64,000 nucleotides of DNA, taken from contig NZ_FWDP01000002.1 in NCBI RefSeq assembly GCF_900169305.1, positions 186,001 to 250,000 of the forward strand, given 5' to 3'. The stretch's first letter is position 1; each line of letters opens with the position of its first letter. Made by a program: the position numbers and the translations under genes. Origin of the DNA: Marinilactibacillus piezotolerans. GTDB taxonomy: Bacteria; Bacillota; Bacilli; Lactobacillales; Carnobacteriaceae_A. Positions 36,622 through 45,723 of the stretch are shown here, piece by piece. The notes under the pieces were generated by a model that had not been told where the DNA came from, did no database searches, and saw only the letters and a list, made by a program, of their open reading frames with translations.

Positions 36622-37881
36622 TTAAGACTCCATCGCCTCCGATCTTGCGATATAGAGTTGGTGATCGCTTAGGAGTGCAAACACCAGACGCACTAATTTT
36701 CGTGCAGTTAAGACGAGGGCTCGTTTGTGTTGTGTTTTCGGTACTTCTTTATATTTTTTCTGGTAATAGGCTTCATACTCAGGAATATATCGTCTTACAG
36801 AGTTGGCAGCTTGAACTAAGTAATAACGTAAATAACGGTTTCCTGACTTAGACATCGGTGTCTTTTCTTTTTGATAGTTACCAGATTGATGTTTTGGCCA
36901 ATAAAGACCAGCGTATTTTGCCAGTTGAGCTTCATGGTTAAATCGGTCAATTTGACCAACTTCAGCGATAATGCCTGCGGCATAAACAGGTCCAATGCCT
37001 GGAATGCTTAACAATGTTTTGGCGCTATCGATGGTTTCCATAATATTCTCAATGGCTTTATCAATGATTTTTATTTCTTGTTCAAATCCACGTATAACAC
37101 GCATTTGAACACCTAGATTGATATCAATACTGTCTTGTGCTAATTTGCCTAAGCGATAAGAGTCTGAGACAGATTTTCTAATGACTTTAGCTAATTTGAC
37201 AGGATCTTTAAAGCGTCCTCGTCCAAACTTTTGAAGTAAAGCAGCTAGCTCAACGCTATTCATTGTCCGAATCTCAGCCATTGAAATGTCGCCATTCATT
37301 AATTGAATCATCGTTGAACTAAACACAGACGTGCTTATATTTTCAGCTTTTAAGTCACTCGAAAGAGTGTTGCACTTGTAATAAAGATTTTCCACGTAGT
37401 GCTGCTGGGCTTCGGTCATCTGTCGAATCAACTGATAGCGTGTACGAGTAAAACGTAGAAGAGCAACGAATTTTTCTTCTCGTGGTTGAGATTTCGTATG
37501 CTTTCCAGTTGTCAAAAACTCTGCAATGATTTGGGCGTCTAATTTATCATTCTTTTCTTCTGTCCAGACTTTAGAAAAACGATGAATAACCCGCGGGTTT
37601 TCTACAATGGTTTCAACGTTAATCAGTTTCAACTCTGGATCATTTGAGAAGAATAGGGACGGGTGCATACTGTATTGACCCGTCGCTTCCATACCTACAA
37701 GTATTTTGTCAAAATCCAACTCCTCGTGAAAGCGAAGGATTTTATCTTTAATCATTGTGGCGCCTGACTCACTATTCGCTACTGTCTCTTGCCAAAGAAT
37801 CGTATTGGTATCATCTTCACGTAAGAGAAAACAAGCATCAAGCTTCGCTTTACTTACGTCTAAACCGACAAATAATTTCAT
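36622..37881 (-). CDS. IS110-family DEDD transposase/recombinase
   Basis: 419 aa from ATG 37881, preceded by AAAGGGGGA; the longer frame to 37929 is less likely. The N-terminal RuvC-like DEDD domain has FVGLDVSKAKLDA, VGMEATGQY and KNDKLDAQIIAEFL. The C-terminal Transposase_20 domain has LLSIPGIGPVYAAGIIAEVG and KTPMSKSGNRYLR, with the conserved serine used in strand exchange. The family recombines DNA under guidance of an element-encoded RNA. The frame is complete, so the element may be active. Confidence 0.93.
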   Translation of the reverse strand: MKLFVGLDVSKAKLDACFLLREDDTNTILWQETVANSESGATMIKDKILRFHEELDFDKILVGMEATGQYSMHPSLFFSNDPELKLINVETIVENPRVIHRFSKVWTEEKNDKLDAQIIAEFLTTGKHTKSQPREEKFVALLRFTRTRYQLIRQMTEAQQHYVENLYYKCNTLSSDLKAENISTSVFSSTMIQLMNGDISMAEIRTMNSVELAALLQKFGRGRFKDPVKLAKVIRKSVSDSYRLGKLAQDSIDINLGVQMRVIRGFEQEIKIIDKAIENIMETIDSAKTLLSIPGIGPVYAAGIIAEVGQIDRFNHEAQLAKYAGLYWPKHQSGNYQKEKTPMSKSGNRYLRYYLVQAANSVRRYIPEYEAYYQKKYKEVPKTQHKRALVLTARKLVRLVFALLSDHQLYIARSEAMES

Positions 37882-38170
37882 GGAAGGGTTCCCCCTTTCG
37901 TTATAAATTTGGAAGGTAAGCTTGGTCACTCCGGGCTATCCCTGTAACACAATGCGTGCCTTAACCTCGAGCATAAGTATTTAACTCGTTTCTTGTGTAG
38001 CTGCCAAGACCGAAGGTTTCCTAAGACCAACGGACACAAGAACCAAGCCATACAGCTTATGAGTAAATAGTCTCAACATTGTGACGGGAAGCATGCTTAA
38101 TGAGTAGTCGAACTACAAGGAGGGGAAAGCTTCATCCCATTTAGAACCATCTTCCATCTAGTTCTATTTT
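37882..38170 (-). ncRNA. Candidate IS110 bridge RNA region
   Basis: The non-coding sequence between the element end and the transposase start on the minus strand is long and rich in short inverted repeats (for example TTGTGTAGCTG / GGACACAAGAACC zones). In IS621 and other IS110-group elements this interval encodes the structured bridge RNA whose loops pair with target and donor. That family knowledge, not a folded model, supports the call. Confidence 0.5.
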
Positions 38171-38266
38171 ACACAGAAACAGCACGGAATGACCAAGCGA
38201 TAACCAAGATATTTAATTATCAAAGAACTAAAGTGAATGGATCATCAAAAGCGACTTTTTGAAATT

Positions 38267-38342
38267 TTTCTCCCCCATGGGGGAGAAAGCTCCATTCTTT
38301 CAAACAGTTAATCCATCAACTAAGTTAAGAACAATTCTTAAC
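38267..38342. repeat. Two inverted repeats in the metN leader
   Basis: A 22-bp perfect palindrome built on TTTCTCCCC / GGGGAGAAA (38267-38288) and an 8-bp inverted repeat GTTAAGAA-CAA-TTCTTAAC (38324-38342) lie between the IS110 element and metN. The second is placed like an operator or a local promoter element; no regulator is evident. Confidence 0.5.
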
Positions 38343-38372
38343 TACAAACTTATTATACGAGGAGGATAACAC

Positions 38373-39458
38373 ATGATAGAGTTAAAAAATTTAGATGTTC
38401 AATTCAAAACAGATCATAAAGAGATTCATGCTGTACGAGATGTAACGATTCAGATCGATAATGGAGATATTTTCGGAATAGTCGGTTACTCAGGTGCCGG
38501 AAAAAGTACATTGGTCAGAACGATCAATCTGCTGCAGCGGCCTACAAACGGCAGCGTGCGAGTAGGAGATAAACAATTGCTGGACTTGAATCCGAAAGAA
38601 CTGCGTCAGGCAAGAAAGAAAATCGGGATGATATTTCAGCATTTCAATCTAATGAATGCCCGGACCGTTTCCGGAAACGTACTTTATGCTTTACGTTCGA
38701 GTAAGCTATCCGCCGAAGAGAAACATAAAAAAGTAGCAGAACTTCTGGACCTTGTAGGATTAGCAGATAAACATGACGTCTATCCTTCTCAACTTTCTGG
38801 TGGGCAGAAACAACGTGTTGGGATTGCACGATCATTGGCAAACGATCCGGAAGTCTTGCTTTGCGACGAAGCAACGAGCGCTTTAGATCCTAAGACGACT
38901 CTATCTATTTTAGAATTGCTGAAGAATTTAAATGAAAAGCTTAATTTGACTATTGTCATTATCACTCATGAAATGGAAGTCATCAAAGAAATCTGCAATA
39001 AAGTAGCCGTCATGGAAGACGGTTCAGTTGTTGAGCAAGGTGATGTTGTCTCAATTTTTACAGAGCCTCAGAACGCTTTAACACAGGAATTTATTAATAC
39101 AGCCACTCACATTGACCAGGCATTGGCAAAACTGGCTAAACATCCAACTTTGCTTAACTTGAATAGAGAGGATACCATTGCTCGTCTGTCATTTGTTGGA
39201 GAAAGTACAAATGAACCGCTAATCTCCAGTCTCTATTCTAAGTTTACTGTTTCAACAAATATTCTATACGGAAATATTGAAATTCTGCATGATACACCCA
39301 TCGGAAATTTGATTGTTGTATTGAGCGGTAATCCAACACAAATCAAACAAGCTACACAATTTTTAGAATCTCAACAGGTTCATGTTCAGGAGTTGGAACA
39401 TGTTCAAACAAATGAAAAAGCAAAAGTTGTTCCTTTAAATCGTGAGTATGTTGTTTAG
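38373..39458 (+). CDS. metN: Methionine ABC transporter ATP-binding protein
   Basis: The 361-aa ATPase has Walker A GYSGAGKST (residues about 37-45), signature LSGGQKQRVGIA, Walker B VLLCDEATSALD and the C-terminal NIL domain (about 270-345, LSFVGESTNEPLISSLYSKF) that binds methionine and inhibits transport when the cell is replete. It energises MetI for uptake of methionine and its analogues. It starts behind GAGGAGG and is first in the operon controlled by the Met T-boxes. Confidence 0.95.
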   Translation: MIELKNLDVQFKTDHKEIHAVRDVTIQIDNGDIFGIVGYSGAGKSTLVRTINLLQRPTNGSVRVGDKQLLDLNPKELRQARKKIGMIFQHFNLMNARTVSGNVLYALRSSKLSAEEKHKKVAELLDLVGLADKHDVYPSQLSGGQKQRVGIARSLANDPEVLLCDEATSALDPKTTLSILELLKNLNEKLNLTIVIITHEMEVIKEICNKVAVMEDGSVVEQGDVVSIFTEPQNALTQEFINTATHIDQALAKLAKHPTLLNLNREDTIARLSFVGESTNEPLISSLYSKFTVSTNILYGNIEILHDTPIGNLIVVLSGNPTQIKQATQFLESQQVHVQELEHVQTNEKAKVVPLNREYVV

Positions 39459-39488
39459 GAACAGTTTTATAAGAAAAGGAGAAAACTT

Positions 39489-40178
39489 ATGAATGGAATA
39501 ACTGAATTTATTGAAAGTATTGCGCCGAATGTATGGGAAATCCGCGAACGAGTCGTTGAAAGTACCTGGGAAACGATTTATATGGCCCTTGTAGCTGCGC
39601 TTATTGCCGGTACTATCGGCATAATCCTTGGCATCATTTTAGTCGTTACAAACAGAAGAGGTATTTTAGAAAATGTGAAATTCTATCATTATCTTGAACA
39701 AGTCATCAACACCTGTCGATCCGTTCCTTTTATTATCTTACTAGCCCTACTGGCACCTTTTACTCGATTCATAGTAGGCACAACAATCGGAACGACAGCC
39801 GCTATTGTTCCAATTATTATCGGAATTATTCCCTTTTACTCTCGGCAAGTTGAGAATGCTTTACTTGAAGTGGATCCTGGAATTGTAGAAGCAGCAGAAT
39901 CAATGGGCTCGTCTCCTCTTGAAATCATATTTGGTGTTTATTTAAAAGAAGGGTTTCCTTCACTTGTTCGAGTATCAGCTGTTTCAATCATTAATTTGAT
40001 TGGTCTGACCACCATGGCCGGTGTAGTCGGAGGTGGCGGATTAGGAGATTTAGCGATTGCTAGAGGGTATAACCGATATCAGATGGATGTTACAGTCGTC
40101 TCTACTCTTTTGATCATGCTAATCGTTTTTGCTTCACAATGGTTAGGACGTGTACTGATCAGAAAAACATCCCATTAA
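39489..40178 (+). CDS. metI: Methionine ABC transporter permease
   Basis: A 229-aa permease with about five membrane helices and the EAA loop EAAESMGSSPLEIIFGVYLKEG in outline, which docks on MetN. The start MNGITEFIESIAPNVWEI and the C-terminal GRVLIRK are typical of MetI. AAAAGGAG precedes the ATG, 30 bp after metN. Confidence 0.95.
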   Translation: MNGITEFIESIAPNVWEIRERVVESTWETIYMALVAALIAGTIGIILGIILVVTNRRGILENVKFYHYLEQVINTCRSVPFIILLALLAPFTRFIVGTTIGTTAAIVPIIIGIIPFYSRQVENALLEVDPGIVEAAESMGSSPLEIIFGVYLKEGFPSLVRVSAVSIINLIGLTTMAGVVGGGGLGDLAIARGYNRYQMDVTVVSTLLIMLIVFASQWLGRVLIRKTSH

Positions 40179-40251
40179 CTTATGCAGTGTTGTTTAAAAA
40201 CTGTTGATACAACCTATTTAGATAAACAATATTCTTAAAGGAGAGAAAAAA

Positions 40252-41451
40252 ATGACTACAATCACTTCTGGTACACTCGAAAAAACGATCACGGATTATA
40301 TTGAAACAAACACAAAAAAATTCATTGATACAAGCCATATCATTTCAGCAAATCCAGAAATTGGAAATGAAGAATTCTTTGCTCAAAAAACACTGACTGC
40401 CCTGCTTGAGGAAGCCGGCTTCAACGTCACAAGAGATATTGCCGGTCATCAGACTGGTTTTACAGCAACAAAAGATTCTGGAAAAACTGGACCTCATATC
40501 GTATTTCTTGCAGAGTACGATGCACTGCCTGGTATCGGACATGCTTGTGGGCATAACGCCATTGGAACGCAAAGCACACTAGCAGGAATTGCACTTTCAG
40601 AAGTGATCAAAGATGTTGGCGGAAAAGTTTCCGTTTACGGAACACCCGCAGAAGAAGGTGGGCCAAACGGAAGTGCTAAAGGCAGCTTTGTGAAAGCAGG
40701 ATTGTTCGATGATGTAGATGCTGCATTAATCGTCCACCCAGCAAATCGAACGGGACTAACCGGTCCGAGCTTAGCAGTTGATCCTCTAGAGTTCAAGTTC
40801 TTTGGACGAACCGCTCATGCTTCTGCTCAGCCAGAAGAAGGCATTAATGCACTCGATGCTGTAATCCAGCTCTTTACAGGAATCAATGCACTCCGCCAGC
40901 AATTAAAATCAACTATACGGATTCACGGAATCATCACTGACGGTGGAGAAGCTCCCAACATTATTCCAGAATATGCAGCAGCCCGATTCTTTATCCGAGC
41001 AGAAACCTGGGAAGAGGCCGAAGAAGTTTCTAAAAAAGTTCAGGATGTCGCTCGCGGAGCTGCTCTGCAGACTGGTTCAAGAGTAGAAATCGGCCGGTTC
41101 CAAAATGAAGTACATGAGTTTCGCATCAATTCTGAATTGGACAAAGTCCTCGAACAAGAATTGCTGAATGTTGGAGAAGAAATTGATTATACCCAAAGAA
41201 AATCTTACGGTTCAACCGATGCCGGAAATGTCAGCCGTGTAGTCCCTACTTCTCACCCGCACTTTAAGATTGGCCCAGATACATTAGTCGGTCATACAAA
41301 AGAGTTCCGAGAAGCTGCTATTTCACCTTTAGGAGATGAAGCACTCATCAAATCAGCAAAAGTACTTGCTCTCTCAGGATTGAAGTTATTAAAAGACAGA
41401 GAAACACTTGCAAAAATCAAAGAAGAATTTAAAAAAAATAAAACAAAGTGA
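40252..41451 (+). CDS. M20-family amidohydrolase (N-acyl-amino-acid/peptidase type)
   Basis: The 399-aa M20D metallohydrolase has the metal-binding FLAEYDALPGIGHACGHNAIG, the catalytic Glu pair in GTPAEEGGPNG, a dimerisation domain (about 185-300, FFGRTAHASAQPEEGINALDAV) and the distal metal His in TSHPHFKIG. Lying between metI and metQ, it probably releases methionine or a related amino acid from an imported N-acyl or dipeptide form; that is inference from position. Its stop overlaps the upstream part of metQ. Confidence 0.88.
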   Translation: MTTITSGTLEKTITDYIETNTKKFIDTSHIISANPEIGNEEFFAQKTLTALLEEAGFNVTRDIAGHQTGFTATKDSGKTGPHIVFLAEYDALPGIGHACGHNAIGTQSTLAGIALSEVIKDVGGKVSVYGTPAEEGGPNGSAKGSFVKAGLFDDVDAALIVHPANRTGLTGPSLAVDPLEFKFFGRTAHASAQPEEGINALDAVIQLFTGINALRQQLKSTIRIHGIITDGGEAPNIIPEYAAARFFIRAETWEEAEEVSKKVQDVARGAALQTGSRVEIGRFQNEVHEFRINSELDKVLEQELLNVGEEIDYTQRKSYGSTDAGNVSRVVPTSHPHFKIGPDTLVGHTKEFREAAISPLGDEALIKSAKVLALSGLKLLKDRETLAKIKEEFKKNKTK

Positions 41452-41462
41452 GGAAAACAAAG

Positions 41463-42263
41463 ATGAAAAGGAAATTTTTAGGAACATTTACACTATTATG
41501 CGCAGGGTTATTGGCTGCATGCGGAGCTAACGCTGAAGAAACCGTTAAAGTCGGAGTCGTAGGAGAAAATAACGATGCTTGGGAACATGTACGTGATGTA
41601 GTAGCTGAAGACGGAATTAATTTAGAAATTGTCACTTTCTCAGATTACCAAACACCCAATACAGCACTAGCAGAAGGAGATCTTGATCTAAATGCGTTCC
41701 AAACAGTTATCTTTTTAGATTCTTTCAATGAAGATACTGGAAATGACTTAACACCAATTGCAGACACCACTTTGAACCCGTTAGGCATTTATTCTGAACA
41801 GGTAGAAGATGTAGCCGATATTCAAGAAGGCGATACGATTGCTATCCCAAATGATGCATCTAATGAAGGCCGCGCATTGAAATTGCTTCAATTTGCAGGG
41901 TTGATTGAAGTTGATCCAGAAAAAGGAAACTATCCTCTTATTGAAGATATCACAAGCAATCCATTGAACCTGGAGATCGTGGCTATTGCCAGTAATCAGA
42001 CTGCACGTTCATTGAGCGACACAACTGCAGCCGTAATCAATGTTGGAATGGCCGTTGACGCTGGATATATTCCATCAGAAGATGCTATTTTCTTAGAGTC
42101 CGCTGAAGGCGATACAGAACCTTACATCAATGCTATCGTTGCACGCTCTGAAGACACGGATAACGAAACCTATCAACAAATTGTCGAAGCTTATCAGACA
42201 GACGAAGTAAAAGAAATCATTGCAGAAACAACACAAAACTCTTCTATTCCTGTTTGGGAATAA
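41463..42263 (+). CDS. metQ: Methionine-binding lipoprotein
   Basis: From ATG 41463 the product is 266 aa. It has a lipoprotein signal peptide with lipobox LLAAC (Cys near residue 20), then the NLPA/MetQ binding fold: ETVKVGVVGENNDAWEHV, DLDLNAFQTVIFLDSFN, IAIPNDASNEGRALKLL. It captures methionine outside the cell for MetI. An in-frame GTG at 41448 overlaps the preceding stop but has no ribosome site. The operon ends at a strong terminator. Confidence 0.93.
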   Translation: MKRKFLGTFTLLCAGLLAACGANAEETVKVGVVGENNDAWEHVRDVVAEDGINLEIVTFSDYQTPNTALAEGDLDLNAFQTVIFLDSFNEDTGNDLTPIADTTLNPLGIYSEQVEDVADIQEGDTIAIPNDASNEGRALKLLQFAGLIEVDPEKGNYPLIEDITSNPLNLEIVAIASNQTARSLSDTTAAVINVGMAVDAGYIPSEDAIFLESAEGDTEPYINAIVARSEDTDNETYQQIVEAYQTDEVKEIIAETTQNSSIPVWE

Positions 42264-42278
42264 GCAGTACAGACCAAA

Positions 42279-42316
42279 AACCGCACATAGCTGAGCTATG
42301 TGCGGTTCTCTTTGTT
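42279..42316 (+). terminator. Terminator of the met operon
   Basis: AACCGCACATAGC pairs perfectly with GCTATGTGCGGTT over three bases, followed by a T-rich run. Confidence 0.88.
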
Positions 42317-42341
42317 TTTGTATTAAAAAAAAGTCAATTTA

Positions 42342-43142
42342 TCAACGCATAACAGATCCACCAGATAACAGGATATTTTCTCCCACAATATTTTCTGCAG
42401 CATCTGACAATAAAAAGGCAATCGTATTCGCTACTTCTATTGCATTCGTGATACGTCCGGACGGCAGTTTTTCGCTTTCGATTTTGAATTGTTCTTCAAA
42501 ACTGTGACCTTCTCGTTCTCCTTTAGAACGGATGCCGTTTCTTCCCATCTCAGTATCTACATACCCTGGGCAGACACCGTTGACTCGGACATTATATTCA
42601 ATGGCTTCTAGTGCAAATGACTGGGTAAATCCATTGAGCGCAAATTTAGATCCCGTATAAGCCGTCCCGCCATATGTCCCTCTTATACCGGAAAGAGAAG
42701 AAACATTCACGATTGCGCCCTTTTCTTCTTTCTTCATCGCTTTATAAATTCTTTGCGTTAGTAGAATCGGGACAGTGTGATTTAAGTGCATCACGCGCTC
42801 CAGCTCTTCTTGGGTCAGCTCTTCCAAAATGCCTCCGCCAGTCATCCCAGCTGAATTCACTAATAAGGAAACCGGTCCAAACTTTTCTTCTGCGGCTTGA
42901 ACTAATTGTTCTCTGTCAGCTGTATCGGTCAAGTCAGCAACATATTGCAGTACCTTTGCATTCGGCGATTCTTTTTCAATTTCTTCTTTTAATTCGTTCA
43001 AAACTTCTTCTTTTCTTCCTGTGATCGTAACATCGGCACCCATAGAAGCTAGTACTTTTGCAGTCTCGCGACCGATCCCTCCGGTAGCGCCTGTAACTAA
43101 AGCATGTTGGCCTTTAAATGCATCAGATGAATAAATAGACAT
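42342..43142 (-). CDS. Short-chain dehydrogenase/reductase
   Basis: A classical SDR of 266 aa with nucleotide loop VTGATGGIGRE (residues about 16-26), NSAG, catalytic Ser in IVNVSSLSG, YTGSK (catalytic Tyr and Lys) and PGYVDTEM. It resembles 3-oxoacyl-ACP reductase and 3-hydroxybutyrate dehydrogenase. A basic residue after the glycine motif (ITGRKEEV) suggests NADPH. Substrate is unknown. Confidence 0.9.
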   Translation of the reverse strand: MSIYSSDAFKGQHALVTGATGGIGRETAKVLASMGADVTITGRKEEVLNELKEEIEKESPNAKVLQYVADLTDTADREQLVQAAEEKFGPVSLLVNSAGMTGGGILEELTQEELERVMHLNHTVPILLTQRIYKAMKKEEKGAIVNVSSLSGIRGTYGGTAYTGSKFALNGFTQSFALEAIEYNVRVNGVCPGYVDTEMGRNGIRSKGEREGHSFEEQFKIESEKLPSGRITNAIEVANTIAFLLSDAAENIVGENILLSGGSVMR

Positions 43143-43246
43143 GACTCTCCTCCTAAATAGCTTGATTTAATCGTTAATCGTATTTAAATTGTTGCATAGA
43201 ATAAAGAGATTATCTAATATTTTGTATTATTACATGGGACGAGCTC

Positions 43247-43735
43247 TTAATGAATATATATTTCTAAGGTAAAACAGATCATAGCTATCAAACTGGACGC
43301 AGTCCTAATGTGATTCCAAATTGTCCATGACTTTAAATATCTCTCCCATACACCTTGACTACCGTTATCTTCAGCATTTACTGCTTCCAACTGATTGTTT
43401 AACGGTACATTTCTTGTTCCTGTAACAAGAAAACAACCGATAAAATAAAATAATGACCCTGTCAAAACTATCCATGAGTCCAAAGAAGTAACAAAGAAGA
43501 GTATGATCAGCACCAAACTCGTTCCCGCTGTTCCCATAAAGAATAAGAAAAAGAAAGGATTCACCACTTTCCGATTGATCTCTTGCATAGTAGCGATTCC
43601 GTTAGATATAGTCAAAACTCCGAAAGCTTCCATAATAAAGTTCGAAAAAGCAAAAAACATTCCGGCTACCAACCCCGAACCGACCAAGGAGAAAACAACT
43701 AAGCACTCAATTAAGATTTCCATATTTACCTCCAT
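43247..43735 (-). CDS. DUF1772-family membrane protein
   Basis: The 162-aa protein has four hydrophobic segments and the DUF1772 (anthrone oxygenase-like) pattern: GSGLVAGMFFAFSNFIMEAFG, then MQEINRKVVNPFFFLFF and NVPLNNQL. The role in Firmicutes is unknown. The first ATG is followed four codons later by a second (MEVNMEIL); the ribosome site GGAGG slightly favours the longer form. Confidence 0.82.
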   Translation of the reverse strand: MEVNMEILIECLVVFSLVGSGLVAGMFFAFSNFIMEAFGVLTISNGIATMQEINRKVVNPFFFLFFMGTAGTSLVLIILFFVTSLDSWIVLTGSLFYFIGCFLVTGTRNVPLNNQLEAVNAEDNGSQGVWERYLKSWTIWNHIRTASSLIAMICFTLEIYIH

Positions 43736-43937
43736 TTACTTGTTTATGGTATAAGTTTAGTAATCTAATGTTTAAACTGTGTGCTTTTTATATTGAAATT
43801 ATGTAAAACAGATAGAAACTTGCCTATAACAGTATAGTTTGTATTATACTCATGTTATAGCATTTATTTATTTGTTAATGAACATATATTCACGAACAAA
43901 TCCAATGAAAATGAAACATATGATGGAGGAGACTGAC

Positions 43938-44690
43938 ATGGCGACCCCAATTTATGAACCTTTGAACACCTTAAAGAAAGTAGCAGACAATATCTGGATT
44001 GCAGACGGCGAAATCATTAAGATGCGCGTAGCAGGTGTCGGTATCCCTTTTCCTACGCGAATGACGATTGTTAAATTGAACGATACAGATTTGTGGTGCC
44101 ACTCTCCTATCAAACCAGATGAACAGTTATTAGAAGAAATCAATACACTCGGAGAAGTAAAACATTTGATTTCTCCAAACAAAATTCATTACGCCTATAT
44201 TGAAGACTGGAAAAAGCTCTATCCTCATGCTGTTGCCTGGTCGAGCCCAGGAGTTGAAAAACGCGCACAGTCGCAGAATATCACTGTGAAATTTGACCGT
44301 GCTTTAGAAAACAAGGCGCCTGCAGAATGGTCAAATGACATTGACCAACTCATATTCAGAGGCAGCAGAGTCATAGAAGAAGTCGTCTTCTTTCATAACC
44401 CCAGCAAGACACTGATATTAACCGATTTGATCGAAAATTTCGAACTAGAACGAACACCGAGCAGGCTTTGGCGATCCACCTATAAGCTGGCTGGAATCGC
44501 AGATCCAGATGGAAAGACTCCCATTGATATGCGCTTGACTTTTCTAGGACAGAAAGAAAAAGCGCGACAATGTTATCTTCGAATGCTGAAGTGGAAACCT
44601 GAGAAAGTCATATTGGCTCATGGTCGCTGGTACAATAAGAATGGGACTCAAGAATTGGAGCGCGCATTCAAGTGGTTGGAGAAATCGTAA
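43938..44690 (+). CDS. DUF4336-family protein (metallo-beta-lactamase-like fold)
   Basis: Start is ATG 43938, behind GGAGGAG, giving 250 aa; the 33 upstream in-frame codons look non-coding. The family pattern is clear: NIWIADGEIIKMRVAGVGIPFPTRM..., LWCHSPIKPDEQLLEEINTLGEVKHLISPNKIHY and late GRWYNKNG. DUF4336 proteins are distant relatives of MBL-fold hydrolases; no function is established. Confidence 0.8.
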   Translation: MATPIYEPLNTLKKVADNIWIADGEIIKMRVAGVGIPFPTRMTIVKLNDTDLWCHSPIKPDEQLLEEINTLGEVKHLISPNKIHYAYIEDWKKLYPHAVAWSSPGVEKRAQSQNITVKFDRALENKAPAEWSNDIDQLIFRGSRVIEEVVFFHNPSKTLILTDLIENFELERTPSRLWRSTYKLAGIADPDGKTPIDMRLTFLGQKEKARQCYLRMLKWKPEKVILAHGRWYNKNGTQELERAFKWLEKS

Positions 44691-44717
44691 AGTCTTTCTT
44701 CATCTACTGTTTAAACA

Positions 44718-44771
44718 TAAAAAAGACTTCATGCAGAACGTATACTACGCTGATCTGTATGAAGTCTTTTT
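44718..44771. terminator. Bidirectional terminator
   Basis: AAAAAGACTTCATGCAG pairs with CTGTATGAAGTCTTTTT (one mismatch) between the DUF4336 gene and the convergent GST gene. Confidence 0.85.
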
Positions 44772-44781
44772 CCATATAATC

Positions 44782-45567
44782 TTATTTAATGTTTTTATAC
44801 TCTGCTTCCAGTGCGCGTTTAACTGCAGGTCTTTCTTGAATTCGGTTAGCCCACTCTAGTAAGTGCGTATATTCATCAGCCTTCAAGAATTCCGCAGCAT
44901 CACCATACAATTCTCCTTGAACAAGACGACCATACCAAGGCCAGATTGCCATATCCGCAATCGTGTACTCATCGCCTCCGATGAATGTTTTGCCTGCTAA
45001 ATGCTTGTCCAACAAATCTAGCTGGCGCTTTGTTTCCATTGTAAAACGGTTGATCGGATACTCTTGCTTAGTTGGTGCGTAGTTGTAAAAATGACCAAAT
45101 CCACCACCTACATATGGAGCAGCACCGGTTTGCCAGAACAGCCAGTTCATCAGTTCTGTTCGCTCAGCTAGTGTAGTCGGCATGAATTGCTCGAATTTTT
45201 CAGCTAGATAAAGCAGGATCGAAACAGATTCAAATACACGAATCGGTTCATCCACTGAGTAATCCATCATAGCCGGTATTTTAGAGTTAGGATTGATCTT
45301 CACGAAATCACTCCCAAATTGATCACCTTCAGTGATATTGATTTTGTATAAGTCGTAGTCAGCACCTTCAACGCCGGCTTCTTTCAATTCTTCCAGCATG
45401 ATGGCTACTTTCACTCCATTTGGTGTTCCCAGAGAATAAACCTGCAGCGGCTTATCTCCTACCGGCAGCTCTTGTTCAAAACGGCTTCCTGCTACTGGCT
45501 GGTTCCCGAATTGATTGCTTTCGTCTTGATCCCATTCCCAAACTTTAGGGACTTCATAGTTTGACAT
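44782..45567 (-). CDS. Glutathione S-transferase family protein, YghU-like
   Basis: With the start at ATG 45567 (AAGGAG eight bases upstream) the product is 261 aa. The YghU-type N-terminal extension (VWEWDQDESNQFGNQPVAGSRFEQELPVG) precedes a thioredoxin-like domain (QVYSLGTPNGVKVAIMLEEL, NPNSKIPAMMD, VFESVSILLYLAEKF) and an all-helical C-terminal domain (FIGGDEYTIADMAIWPW). Relatives act as glutathione-dependent disulfide or peroxide reductases. Confidence 0.88.
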   Translation of the reverse strand: MSNYEVPKVWEWDQDESNQFGNQPVAGSRFEQELPVGDKPLQVYSLGTPNGVKVAIMLEELKEAGVEGADYDLYKINITEGDQFGSDFVKINPNSKIPAMMDYSVDEPIRVFESVSILLYLAEKFEQFMPTTLAERTELMNWLFWQTGAAPYVGGGFGHFYNYAPTKQEYPINRFTMETKRQLDLLDKHLAGKTFIGGDEYTIADMAIWPWYGRLVQGELYGDAAEFLKADEYTHLLEWANRIQERPAVKRALEAEYKNIK

Positions 45568-45723
45568 TTTATCCACTCCTTCTAATTTACTTTCAGTATA
45601 CTGATTTACTATTTTGCCGTCCACTTTCTAATATTTGATTTCTAAACTATCCCTTCTCGATTGATAGATTCTAAGTAAATTAACTATCTTTTATTAAACC
45701 AAACGACTCTAGGAATAGGCGAA

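Larger units (their letters stand above)
36530..38180 (-). mobile_element. IS110-family insertion sequence
   Basis: An element of roughly 1.6 kb around a DEDD transposase gene. IS110 elements lack ordinary terminal inverted repeats, so both ends are approximate. It lies between the second Met T-box terminator and metN, oriented against the operon. About 250-300 bp of non-coding sequence precede the transposase start, where IS110-group elements encode their guide (bridge) RNA. A hairpin (AAACCG..CGTATT / AATACG..CGGTTT, 36554-36586) follows the transposase stop. Confidence 0.8.
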
